DNA of 64,000 nucleotides from positions 1 through 64,000 of the forward strand of contig NZ_JQDZ01000034.1 of assembly GCF_000764205.1 (NCBI RefSeq), read 5' to 3'. Source of the DNA: Thalassotalea sp. ND16A. GTDB lineage: Bacteria; Pseudomonadota; Gammaproteobacteria; Enterobacterales; Alteromonadaceae. Both the position numbers and the translations under genes were made by a program. The notes below the pieces were generated by a model. That model was not told the DNA's origin, made no database searches, and worked only from the letters and a program-made list of their open reading frames with translations. Below, one piece after another: positions 56,094 to 63,981 of the stretch. Numbering within the stretch: position 1 is the first letter of the stretch; the number at the start of each line of letters is the position of its first letter.

Positions 56094-57566
56094 ATGCAAG
56101 CTGTAGCAACACAATGTGCTCAAAACCATGAGCCAGAGCCAATGTACACTCATACGATATTAATTAACGGCGACTGGATTGGTGCAAGCCAAACGATGCA
56201 AATCATCAATTCGTTTGATAATAGCGTTATTGGCGAAGTCGCCTGTGCAACCAATACTCATGTCGAGCAGGCGATTTTAAGTGCCAAACAGGCCTTTAAA
56301 CGTAATCAATTTCTGCCGAGTCATCAGCGGGCGGCTTTTTTAAAATCTGCTGCCGGGAAAATTACTGCGCGGCTTGAAGAATTTGCAACCTTGATAGCAC
56401 AGGAAACCGGTAAACCTATCGTTGCCGCGCGAAAGGAAGTGACCCGTTGTGTTAACACCCTAACGCTATCGGCAGAGGAAGCCACACGCTTAACCGGTGA
56501 AACCGTTAAGTTTGACAGCTTTGCTGGTGGTGAAAATCGTCTGGGTTATTACGAGCATGTACCATTAGGGGTTATCGTCGCGATAACGCCATTTAACGAC
56601 CCGTTAAATTTAGCCGCCCATAAACTGGGTCCGGCATTGGCTGCCGGTAACTCGGTGATTTTAAAGCCATCGCAGCAGGCACCACTATCGGCGTTAAAGC
56701 TGGTTGAAGTATTGATTGAAAGTGGCATGCCCAAAGGTCAGGTGAACGTGTTAACCGGTTATGCCCGAGACTTTGCCGAGGCGCTAGTATCAAGTAAAGA
56801 TGTGGCTATGGTAACGTATACCGGCGGTGAAGCATCAGGTGAGATCATTGCCAAAAATGCCGGTATCAAGAAACTGGCGATGGAGCTTGGCGCCAACTCA
56901 CCGGTTATTGTGATGAAAGATGCAAACATCGAAAAGGCGGTAGAGGCTTGTGTCTCCGGTTCATACTGGGCGGTAGGGCAAAACTGTATCGGCGTACAGC
57001 GCATTTATATTGAGCAAGACGCATACGATGAATTCAAAGCAAAGTTCATCGCCGAAACGGCACAATTAACCGTTGGCGATCAATTAATTGATGGCAATGA
57101 CATTGGCCCGATGATCAATGAAAACGAAGCAAAACGTATCGAGACCTGGGTAGCGCAAGCAGTTAGCACAGGGGCGAACCTATTAGTGGGCGGTGAACGC
57201 CAGGGCGCTTGTTATTACCCAACCGCGTTAGATAACGTAAAAGAATGCGACAACTTAGTGTGTCAGGAAGCATTTGGCCCGGTAGTAAGCTTATTCCCGT
57301 TCACCAATTTGGATGACACCATAGCACTTGCCAATAATGTCGACTTCTCCATTCATGGCGCGGTATTTACCAGTAACATTAATACCGCAATGAAAGTATC
57401 ACGAGAACTCGATGTTGCCGGCGTAATGGTTAACGATTCAACCGATTATCGTTTGGATGCGATGCCGTTTGGTGGCGCAAAACGTGGCAGCATGGGCCGT
57501 GAAGGGGTAAAGTTTGCGGTCAAAGAAATGAGCCAAAGCAAAGTGTTTTGTATGAATTTGGATTGA
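56094..57566 (+). CDS. NAD(P)-dependent aldehyde dehydrogenase
   Basis: 490 aa, ALDH superfamily. Active-site residues: N168 in TPFNDP, E264 in MELGANSP, C298 in GQNCIG. The C-terminal VNDSTDYRLDAMPFGGAKRGSMGREGV resembles phosphonoacetaldehyde, sulfoacetaldehyde and lactaldehyde dehydrogenases. Start is 1 nt after the ThDP gene stop (or at the in-frame ATG 56142, MYTHTILINGDW, which gives a more usual N-terminus). Translationally coupled with the upstream enzyme. Oxidises the aldehyde released by the ThDP enzyme, as inferred. Confidence 0.9.
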   Translation: MQAVATQCAQNHEPEPMYTHTILINGDWIGASQTMQIINSFDNSVIGEVACATNTHVEQAILSAKQAFKRNQFLPSHQRAAFLKSAAGKITARLEEFATLIAQETGKPIVAARKEVTRCVNTLTLSAEEATRLTGETVKFDSFAGGENRLGYYEHVPLGVIVAITPFNDPLNLAAHKLGPALAAGNSVILKPSQQAPLSALKLVEVLIESGMPKGQVNVLTGYARDFAEALVSSKDVAMVTYTGGEASGEIIAKNAGIKKLAMELGANSPVIVMKDANIEKAVEACVSGSYWAVGQNCIGVQRIYIEQDAYDEFKAKFIAETAQLTVGDQLIDGNDIGPMINENEAKRIETWVAQAVSTGANLLVGGERQGACYYPTALDNVKECDNLVCQEAFGPVVSLFPFTNLDDTIALANNVDFSIHGAVFTSNINTAMKVSRELDVAGVMVNDSTDYRLDAMPFGGAKRGSMGREGVKFAVKEMSQSKVFCMNLD

Positions 57567-57626
57567 TGATTGACGGCTAGAATTAGAATTTAGCCGCTTT
57601 ATTTAAGAAACTCTCCCTAGGGTATC

Positions 57627-57669
57627 AGCGCTATTTCATTGTTTTTTGCAATGTTATAGCGCTTTTTTA
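57627..57669 (+). terminator. Terminator of the catabolic operon
   Basis: Two-part stem: outer AGCGCTAT / ATAGCGCT, inner CATTG / CAATG, followed by TTTTTTA. It ends the FAH-to-ALDH operon. Confidence 0.85.
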
Positions 57670-57675
57670 TTTTGA

Positions 57676-57720
57676 GCTACTAGCTACTAGCTACTAGCTA
57701 CTGGCTGCTAGCTACGAGCT
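57676..57720. repeat. 7-bp short tandem repeat (CTACTAG type)
   Basis: About four perfect and two imperfect TAGCTAC units in 45 nt, between the catabolic operon and the arginase-family gene. Related TAGCTGCGAG and AGCTCGAAG segments follow to 57800. Confidence 0.75.
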
Positions 57721-57817
57721 GGATATTTGATGAAGCAACTATACTTTGACAATACCAAGTCTGCTCGAAGCTCGAAGCCTGAATTTTTAGCTGCGAGCAA
57801 CGAGACTACGGGGGAAG

Positions 57818-58927
57818 CTAGTTTTTTGACATTGCCGTTAACAACAATGCCGATAAGGTGGCAGCAACCGCCAATGTTTGTTGCGAGCTGGTAATGCCTT
57901 CACCACTGGTATCGGTAAACGGGGCTAATTCCATCATATCGGCGCCGGTTATTGGGTATTTGGCTGCCAACGCGGATAGAATATCCATTGCTTCCGTTGG
58001 GGTCAGGCCATCCGGCTCTGGTGTTCCGGTTGCCGAGGCAAAACTAGAGTCAATCGCATCGATGTCAAAGCTGACATAAAGTTCATCCACCTCTGCACCT
58101 TGCAGTTGCTGCAATATGTTTTCAATAATGGCGTCAACGCCAAGTTCTTGCACGTCTTTGGCCCAATGTTGGGTAACCCCAAACTTACCTTGCCAATGTG
58201 ACTTTGGCATGCCAGTGGAACGAATGCCAATTTGAATTAAATGGGCCGGAGTGGGTAAGTATTCCAAGATATGGGTGCACCAGGAGCCAAAGCACAAATC
58301 AATGCCAAGACGTTCGATTAACAAGTCGGTGTGGGCATCAAAATGAATGATCGCCACCTTTTTGCCTTGTTGTTGTTTGGCTTTGAGGTAGGCCTTGGTT
58401 AACGGGTAACTGACCGAGTGATCACCACCAATGCCAAATAAGCCTTTATTGGGGTAGGCGGCATAGAACTTTTCCGCCACCAGTTCGGTGATAGATAATG
58501 GACTCACCGGATATTCGGCTGCATCATCCTGATAAAAAGCACTGCGGCAATTATTGATGGTGGGCTGATTCAAATATTTATCGTGCAACAAATGCGGGTT
58601 CACTCTGACATCGCCAACATCAAAATAGCTCAGCTCTGGCGCTTGTTCGTGCAAAGTGTTGCGCAAGAATAACGGTCCCCAGTTCGCGCCTCGAAGAATA
58701 CCGCCGCCACAATCAGAGGCAATGCCTAATATCACGGCATTGTTAGAGTTGTGCAAGCTGTTTAATGATTGTTTCCAGGCAACGTCTACTTGTTCGGCTT
58801 GTGGGTAAATGGTTTTTTGCAGCTGTTGTTTTCTCTCTTTGGCGGTATTCACCGTATACACCCCATCGCCTGGAGGGCATAAACATGACGTTAACGTCGA
58901 CAGCAGTTCGGTTTGTAATTTGTTCAT
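57818..58927 (-). CDS. Arginase/agmatinase-family ureohydrolase
   Basis: 369 aa, ureohydrolase family with a binuclear Mn site: GIGGDHSVSYPLTKAY, IHFDAHTDLLIERLG, SFDIDAIDSSFASATGTPEPDGLT. Members include arginase, agmatinase and formimidoylglutamase (HutG). The length (the N-terminal ~65 residues are extra) and the nearby ArgR point to arginine or a related guanidino compound rather than histidine, but the substrate loop does not settle it. Transcribed towards the ALDH terminator; ArgR lies upstream on the same strand with a 15-bp direct-repeat region between. Confidence 0.8.
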   Translation of the reverse strand: MNKLQTELLSTLTSCLCPPGDGVYTVNTAKERKQQLQKTIYPQAEQVDVAWKQSLNSLHNSNNAVILGIASDCGGGILRGANWGPLFLRNTLHEQAPELSYFDVGDVRVNPHLLHDKYLNQPTINNCRSAFYQDDAAEYPVSPLSITELVAEKFYAAYPNKGLFGIGGDHSVSYPLTKAYLKAKQQQGKKVAIIHFDAHTDLLIERLGIDLCFGSWCTHILEYLPTPAHLIQIGIRSTGMPKSHWQGKFGVTQHWAKDVQELGVDAIIENILQQLQGAEVDELYVSFDIDAIDSSFASATGTPEPDGLTPTEAMDILSALAAKYPITGADMMELAPFTDTSGEGITSSQQTLAVAATLSALLLTAMSKN

Positions 58928-58967
58928 AATAAATTCCGTGCTCTGATTTTCAATAATCTCTGGTTTG

Positions 58968-59007
58968 AGTGGACCATGTTTAAGTGGACCATTCTTAAGT
59001 GGACATG
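58968..59007. repeat. Three 15-bp direct repeats
   Basis: AGTGGACCAT begins at 58968 and 58983, and AGTGGACATG at 58998: spacing exactly 15 bp, 40-80 nt upstream of the arginase-family start. Confidence 0.75.
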
Positions 59008-59011
59008 ATTG

Positions 59012-59482
59012 CTATTTTATTTGCAAAAACTGTCGAATAGTTGCGCTAACGTCATTGATGTCGGTAACGTTGGCAGGAATAATAAGTACAGTATCATCGC
59101 CAGCAATGGTCCCTAATATGCCGATGGATTCGTCCATGGTATCAAGCATGCGCGCCACCAAAGGCGCACATCCACCACTTGTTTTTAAAATAATTTGGTT
59201 ATCATTATGTTTGATGCCGATAACCACAGTATCTATTGTTTGTTTCACTTTCGGAACGATCAACGCTTCCGGCAAGGTATAGACAATATCGTTGTTGGCA
59301 TTGCGAGTTTTTACTGCGCCTAACCTTGCTAACATACGAGACGCTTTGGATTGGGTAATGCGCTCAAAACCACGCTGCGACAACTCATAAATAAGCTCTT
59401 CTTGAGAACGCACAATTTGTTCTTTCAATAACGCTTTAAACGCTATCTCAAGCTTGGTTTCAGCGGAATGTTTATTTGTCAT
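59012..59482 (-). CDS. argR: Arginine repressor
   Basis: 156 aa from ATG 59482 (MTNKHSAETKLEIAF), the standard size. N-terminal winged helix (SRMLARLGAVKTRN), C-terminal hexamerisation and arginine-binding core with GILGTIAGDDTVLIIP. A longer upstream frame to 59566 is likely non-coding. In E. coli ArgR binds ARG boxes (TGAATnnnnATTCA). Sequence around 61201-61439 contains arrays of such half-sites, so the antiporter upstream may be a target, as might the arginase-like gene. Confidence 0.93.
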   Translation of the reverse strand: MTNKHSAETKLEIAFKALLKEQIVRSQEELIYELSQRGFERITQSKASRMLARLGAVKTRNANNDIVYTLPEALIVPKVKQTIDTVVIGIKHNDNQIILKTSGGCAPLVARMLDTMDESIGILGTIAGDDTVLIIPANVTDINDVSATIRQFLQIK

Positions 59483-59591
59483 AACAGTTTTTACCTGATT
59501 GTTAATATCATTAGACAAAGCTGGGTCCTGTAACGATTTGAAATTTATAAGGTTGAATTCATACACCTATCATAGTTGAAAATTTAAAAAT

Positions 59592-59688
59592 GGTATTACA
59601 CCAAGCTGAATAAATAATGGCCCGCCAGGGGGATTAAAGTTTATCTATCAAAGAATGAGCCATTATTTATGCTACTTGGCATAATACC
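59592..59688. repeat. Palindromic element with 30-bp inverted ends
   Basis: 59592-59621 and the reverse complement of 59659-59688 share about 25 of 30 positions (GGTATTA..CCAAG....ATAAATAATGGC). The loop is 37 nt. It sits between the argR start and the antiporter stop. Confidence 0.8.
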
Positions 59689-59697
59689 GAAACTAAA

Positions 59698-61179
59698 TTA
59701 ATTGGCGAAAGCTTGTTTTAGCTTGTTAACCTTGGCTGTTGACAGTTGTTTTAAATTAAACCCGATGAAGCCGTAAACAACCGCCAGTATTGGATTAATG
59801 ATGTTAAAGAAACAATAAAACAAATAATCTAACGGATTCACCAGCAATACGCTGTACATGTAAGCGCCACAGGTATTCCAGGGAATAAGAGGCGAGGTGA
59901 TGGTGCCGGAATCTTCTAAAGTACGGCTTAATACCAGCGGGTGCAGGTTTCTGTTTTTATACTCTTCTTTAAACATGCGGCCAGGCATCACTATCGACAT
60001 GTACTGGTCGGCGGTAACGATATTGGTACCGATACACGTTGCCACTGTACTGGCAATTAAGCTGCCGGTGGATTTAACCGATTTGAGAATGGCCTGTAAA
60101 AAGGTTTGTAACATGCCTAAACGCTCTAATACGGCACCAAAGCTTAGCGCACACATAATCAACCAAACGGTATTAAGCATGCTCGACATGCCACCTCCAC
60201 TGAGTAAGTTATTTAGCTCGGCATTGGCAGTTTTAATGGCAACACCATCGAATAACGCGGTCCATACTACGGTCAGGTTGGCATCGAATGTTGTTGCCGC
60301 GGGCTCTGCCAAGCTCATGATCAACGGCTGTTGAAACAATATTGCACAAAGAGCGCCGGCGAGTGCGCCGATGGCAACCGATGGAAATGCCGGGGCCTTG
60401 TTAATGGCCAACATAATTAAAATAACCAGCGGAAACAGGTTTTCGATACCAATCGAGTAATTGTCTAATAGCTGCTGGCCCAACACGTTAATGTCTTCAT
60501 TGGCAAGTTCACGCGACTCTGACAAACCAAGAAAAGTGAATAAAATTAATGCGGTGACAATCGACGGTATTGTCGTGTAAAACATGTATTTTATATGACT
60601 AAAAAGTTCGCTGCCGGCAACCGCGGGGGCTAAATTAGTGGTTTCGGACAATGGCGATATTTTGTCGCCAAAATAAGCCCCTGAAATAATCGCACCGGCG
60701 GTAATTTCAACAGATAAGCCTAATCCTTGCGCTACCCCAATTAAGGCAACACCAATGGTTGCCGCCGTGGTCCATGAACTGCCAATACTCATGGCAACAA
60801 CACCACAAATAATACACGCGGCCGGATAAAACCATTGCGGCGATAATATTTGCAAACCATAGTAAATCATCGTCGGCACGGTACCTGATAGTAACCAACT
60901 GCCAATGAGTGAGCCCACCGTTAGCAGTATTAACACCGCGCCAAGAGATAGCGAAATGCCTTTCACGATGGCTTTTTCAATCGTCAGCCAACGATAGCCA
61001 TTTTTTAAACCTATGATGATGGCAACGCCCATGCTCAACAATAAAGCGATTTGATTCGGCCCATAGGAAGAGTTATCGCCAAAATATTTTACCGCCGTTG
61101 CAAGTAACACTATCAGGGCAATTATTGGGATCAGAGCATCGGTTAAACTTGGGGTGTTTTCATCATTTAATTCAAGCAT
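59698..61179 (-). CDS. NhaC-family Na+/H+ (or organic acid) antiporter
   Basis: 493-aa inner-membrane protein with about 12 hydrophobic segments. NhaC/ArcD-type motifs: SIGSSWTTAATIGVALIGVA, SGAYFGDKISPLSETTNLAPAVAGS, ADQYMSIVMPGRMFKEEYKN, EDSGTITSPLIPWNTCG. NhaC members exchange Na+ with H+, and relatives exchange malate/lactate or arginine/ornithine. Given adjacency to ArgR and a ureohydrolase, an amino acid or polyamine-linked antiport is possible, but this is inference. Upstream lies the ArgR half-site array. Confidence 0.85.
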   Translation of the reverse strand: MLELNDENTPSLTDALIPIIALIVLLATAVKYFGDNSSYGPNQIALLLSMGVAIIIGLKNGYRWLTIEKAIVKGISLSLGAVLILLTVGSLIGSWLLSGTVPTMIYYGLQILSPQWFYPAACIICGVVAMSIGSSWTTAATIGVALIGVAQGLGLSVEITAGAIISGAYFGDKISPLSETTNLAPAVAGSELFSHIKYMFYTTIPSIVTALILFTFLGLSESRELANEDINVLGQQLLDNYSIGIENLFPLVILIMLAINKAPAFPSVAIGALAGALCAILFQQPLIMSLAEPAATTFDANLTVVWTALFDGVAIKTANAELNNLLSGGGMSSMLNTVWLIMCALSFGAVLERLGMLQTFLQAILKSVKSTGSLIASTVATCIGTNIVTADQYMSIVMPGRMFKEEYKNRNLHPLVLSRTLEDSGTITSPLIPWNTCGAYMYSVLLVNPLDYLFYCFFNIINPILAVVYGFIGFNLKQLSTAKVNKLKQAFAN

Positions 61180-61200
61180 ACATCATTGCACCAAAATTTA

Positions 61201-61249
61201 TTATTCACGAACTATGCATGAATTATTCACAAGTCATTCACGAAAAGTT
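61201..61249. promoter_or_regulatory. ArgR-like half-site cluster 1
   Basis: TTATTCAC (61201), TGAATTATTCAC (61219-61230), then CATTCAC and GTTCAC. Each resembles half of an ARG box; the pair at 61219-61229 is a compressed palindrome with a 1-bp spacer instead of 4. Positioned 20-70 nt upstream of the antiporter start. Confidence 0.5.
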
Positions 61250-61408
61250 CACCTAACCTGCCCGTTTAATTAACAAACTGCAAGAGTTTTTTTGGCTGGT
61301 TAGCACGTTACAGTCTCTTTTTAAATCAGATTGTAAATAGTTATGCGCTTGCGATAAATAAACCATGGTTAAAAAACTGGTCTTATCAGTAATTTAGCTT
61401 ATGCAAAA

Positions 61409-61439
61409 ATTATTCATGATTTATTCATTAATTATTCAT
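61409..61439. promoter_or_regulatory. ArgR-like half-site cluster 2
   Basis: ATTATTCAT, ATTTATTCAT and ATTATTCAT in direct orientation, with TTCAT repeated every 11 bp, so all on one helix face. Confidence 0.45.
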
Positions 61440-62263
61440 TTACAGCAAAGGCTGGCTGGACCCCTGGAAAAGTGGCTAAATATCTAATATCCTTAGGTTA
61501 TTGGATGGTTAGGTAAGTGTTTACAGTTTGAATGCTTTGTTAATTGCGAAACATAAATAATCGTTAAGCAAAAGCAACTTTATCTACATTTTCTATCGTA
61601 TTGACTTTGAGACAGGCGAATAAATATTTAAAGGGTAAAAAAAGCATTTTATTTTGTTATTTTTTCGATTTTCAGCGGCGATTCAGTTATTTCCCATGAA
61701 TGGAATAATGTTATACATCATTTTTGTTTGTAAACTTCCCTTGTGAGCAACTTAATTTAGTCTCTGCTTTGTATAAGCCGGTGCCTAATCAACCTTATCT
61801 TCAGCAACGGCCATCAAAGGCACAAATTTGTAGTTTCAATCACTTTTTGATTTTTAATTGATAAAAAATTTTAAAATAGATGAATATATAATTTTTCAGC
61901 ACCACTGCAGAGATAAAAAAATGACGAAAAGATGGCTGTATGCATGACAGCTGTCTTCGCATAGCGGAAATCTAGCCGTTATCACTATGATTGTCAGTTG
62001 TATGATATACAGCTGACCTCAGAGTGTAGAAAGTTATGATCACAATTGCCAACAAAGCGGCCATGATAATTTTCAAATAATGAGCAATAAAAAGGTAGAT
62101 TTAGATCTACAGCTGTCATTAACTTTAATTGTTGTAGTCTAAACAAATAACATGAAAAAGGACGATTTGTAGGTACTAAAAAGCCGACTCTTTAGGACAA
62201 TGTTGGAAAAGCTGTAAAGCATCATGAATCCCGTAAATCCGATGATGTTAGAGCTAATCTTCT

Positions 62264-62998
62264 TTAAAAATGAAATCGTGTACTCAATATCAAGCTCAGT
62301 TCATTGTTATTAGTTATGTTTTTAATTACCCCCCCTTCGATGACCCATCTTGGATGTACCCATTGTAGACCGAGTGTAACCTGGTTTGTCATTTCATTAC
62401 CTTCCTGCCATCGACCATTAAGTTCTGCTACTGTATTTAACTGAGAAACTATCCCCCAATCGGGTAATTGTGAGGGTGACAAGCGATATTGCCATGATAG
62501 ATCATATTGGCCATTGCTAGGCCTATTATCTATACCTTCTCGATACAATACATCAATATCAAATTCATGTTTATTTTTGAACAAGGTATAGACAAACCCT
62601 GCTTGTATGGCTGGTTCGCGATCATTATCACTAGGAACAACTACACCGCCCAATAATGCGAATCTTGATGTGCCCGAAAAAAAATCATCTTGTAATACTG
62701 TGTGGCGATATAAAACAGAGAAATCCCCTACACGGTTTCTTGCACCAGGTGTTATTTGGTATGGCATTCCGATTAGCAAAGCTTTGTCTTTAGTAAGGCC
62801 ATATGCTGCACTTGAGATAAAAACATCTCTTTCACCATCTGTTAGGCTTTCATATGAAAATCGTATCACGTAGCCGCCTTTATCAATTGGTAAAGCGACT
62901 AATGACCTCATCCCCATGCCATTCGCATTCTGTACATAAAGTAAGGAAATTAGTGCCAAAATGGCAAAGAGTTTAATTCGATTCTTTAATTCTTGCAT
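62264..62998 (-). CDS. Outer-membrane beta-barrel protein of metal cluster
   Basis: 244-aa protein with signal peptide (about residues 1-27, NANGMGM) and a beta-rich body that ends in aromatic Phe (STRFHF), as in outer-membrane barrels. The family is unnamed but is seen beside mercury/heavy-metal transport genes. The start overlaps the HMA gene's 3' end by 26 nt. Last gene of the operon. May form a pore for the metal or sense it. Confidence 0.65.
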   Translation of the reverse strand: MQELKNRIKLFAILALISLLYVQNANGMGMRSLVALPIDKGGYVIRFSYESLTDGERDVFISSAAYGLTKDKALLIGMPYQITPGARNRVGDFSVLYRHTVLQDDFFSGTSRFALLGGVVVPSDNDREPAIQAGFVYTLFKNKHEFDIDVLYREGIDNRPSNGQYDLSWQYRLSPSQLPDWGIVSQLNTVAELNGRWQEGNEMTNQVTLGLQWVHPRWVIEGGVIKNITNNNELSLILSTRFHF

Positions 62999-63281
62999 CA
63001 GCGATGACAGTTACTTTTGTTGGCGTAAACCCAGCATCTAATATAGCCTGCTTAATCTTTTCAATAGTTGGTGATTCGGATTCAGTTTCTAACCTGACCT
63101 TCTTCATTTTCATGCTCACTTTTACCTTTGATACATCTGCCATTTTTTCAAATGTACGATTTAAGCTATCGACACATAATGCACAAGTCATCCCGTGTAC
63201 ATCAACTTCAATTGTTTTAGCACTAGCTAGTTGAGCAAAAAAAATGACAGTAAATAATGGTAATAATAAAACCTTTTTCAT
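62973..63281 (-). CDS. Periplasmic metal-binding protein, MerP-like HMA domain
   Basis: 102 aa: signal peptide (residues 1-21, SA/KT) and a single heavy-metal-associated domain with GMTCALC (C33, C36), the metal-binding motif of MerP and copper chaperones. It would capture Hg2+ or another soft metal in the periplasm and hand it to the MerT-like transporter. Starts 14 nt after the transporter stop; ends inside the next gene. Confidence 0.85.
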   Translation of the reverse strand: MKKVLLLPLFTVIFFAQLASAKTIEVDVHGMTCALCVDSLNRTFEKMADVSKVKVSMKMKKVRLETESESPTIEKIKQAILDAGFTPTKVTVIADARIKESN

Positions 63282-63295
63282 TCTCTAGTTCTCCT

Positions 63296-63691
63296 TTATA
63301 AATTAAAAAAATTGCGAATTGGTAATAACCAGTAGCTTGTAAAAATACCAATAGACCAAAACATTGCACTTAGCCAAAAGATTCTTTTACTCCACAGTTT
63401 GGATTTTTTACAAAGGGCTGCTAATGCGGGATCTGTTGGACATCGTTGATTAGGTCGCCAAATGATCCAAGCTAAAGCCATTAGCACCAAAGCGGCTACG
63501 GTCAATGTCCACACCTTATGCTCAGAAAGAAAAATAAGTCCTGGTATGTTGTAATTCAAGCTGGCTACTACTGCACCGAACCCCAAGGTAACCAGCAATA
63601 TAGGTAGGGCACAACAAAGTAAAGTGCCACTGGCTATGAACAGCGCAAGCCATTTTAGGTAAGGTTTTTCAATAAATTCAATGTTAGGCAT
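63296..63691 (-). CDS. MerT/MerC-like metal transporter
   Basis: 131-aa inner-membrane protein with 3-4 hydrophobic segments. GTLLCCALPILLVTLGFGA near residue 24 carries the vicinal Cys pair of MerT/MerC mercury importers. Further segments lie at about 58-77 and 102-122. ATG 63691 is 1 nt after the stop of the GDCC gene and has GGAAG upstream, so translation is coupled. The frame extends upstream to 63778 inside that gene, but that start is unlikely. No MerA reductase is seen in this window. Confidence 0.82.
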   Translation of the reverse strand: MPNIEFIEKPYLKWLALFIASGTLLCCALPILLVTLGFGAVVASLNYNIPGLIFLSEHKVWTLTVAALVLMALAWIIWRPNQRCPTDPALAALCKKSKLWSKRIFWLSAMFWSIGIFTSYWLLPIRNFFNL

Positions 63692-63692
63692 A

Positions 63693-63914
63693 TTAACTTC
63701 CACAACCTGAGCATGAACCACTTTGTTGGATTGGTGGACAAGGAACTGTTCCATAAGAACAAAAAACGCAACAATCACCCTTAAGTGGTTTCATTAATGT
63801 CATACAGGCAGTGCATTCATAGAACCATTGGCAAGAGTTTGTTGGCATTTCAAGCAGTTCCTTATGTCCACATTCTGGACATGTTAGGTCTGAAACAGTG
63901 ATTATGTTACCCAT
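63693..63914 (-). CDS. Cys-rich GDCC-motif small protein
   Basis: 73 aa with 12 Cys: two CxxC pairs (TCPEC, CTAC) and GDCCVFCSYGTVPCPPIQ, a motif seen in small proteins of mercury/metal loci (GDCCVxC family). A zinc-ribbon or metal-binding role is likely. First gene of the operon, downstream of the MerR-type promoter at 63940-63970. The C-terminal SGSCSGCGS adds further ligands. Confidence 0.8.
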   Translation of the reverse strand: MGNIITVSDLTCPECGHKELLEMPTNSCQWFYECTACMTLMKPLKGDCCVFCSYGTVPCPPIQQSGSCSGCGS

Positions 63915-63939
63915 ATAAGTTTCCTATATCTTTTATGTT

Positions 63940-63970
63940 AGTATAGAACCTGTAGTTACTATAGGTTCAA
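63940..63970 (-). promoter_or_regulatory. MerR-type promoter with 19-bp spacer
   Basis: On the minus strand, -35 TTGAAC (63970-63965), a 19-nt spacer containing the dyad GAACCTATAG / CTACAGGTTC-type, and -10 TATACT (63945-63940). The overlong 19-bp spacer with a central palindrome is the hallmark of promoters activated by MerR-family regulators. Confidence 0.82.
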
Positions 63971-63981
63971 GGGCTTTTTGT

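Larger units (their letters stand above)
61180..62263. other. Long non-coding stretch, about 1.1 kb
   Basis: No open frame with protein features. It contains ArgR-like half-sites (61201-61249 and 61409-61439), and a series of dyads around CAGCTG at 61946-61955 (GACAGCTGTC), 61993-62017 (GTCAGTTGTAT / ATACAGCTGAC) and near 62110. The region separates an antiporter and the metal operon. It could hold an unidentified small RNA, but I have no evidence of one. Confidence 0.5.

Noticed and set aside
50790-57566. Sulfonate or phosphonate degradation (TauE, Xsc-like enzyme, ALDH)
   Set aside because: TauE/SafE permeases are too broad a family, and FAH and VOC enzymes do not belong to those pathways; no sulfonate or phosphonate gene is present.
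58965-59282. 105-codon frame opposite argR
   Set aside because: Antisense shadow of argR with no recognisable features.
63693-63778. Upstream start of the MerT-like gene at 63778
   Set aside because: It would lie deep inside the GDCC gene; ATG 63691 has a better ribosome site and gives the normal MerT-like N-terminus.
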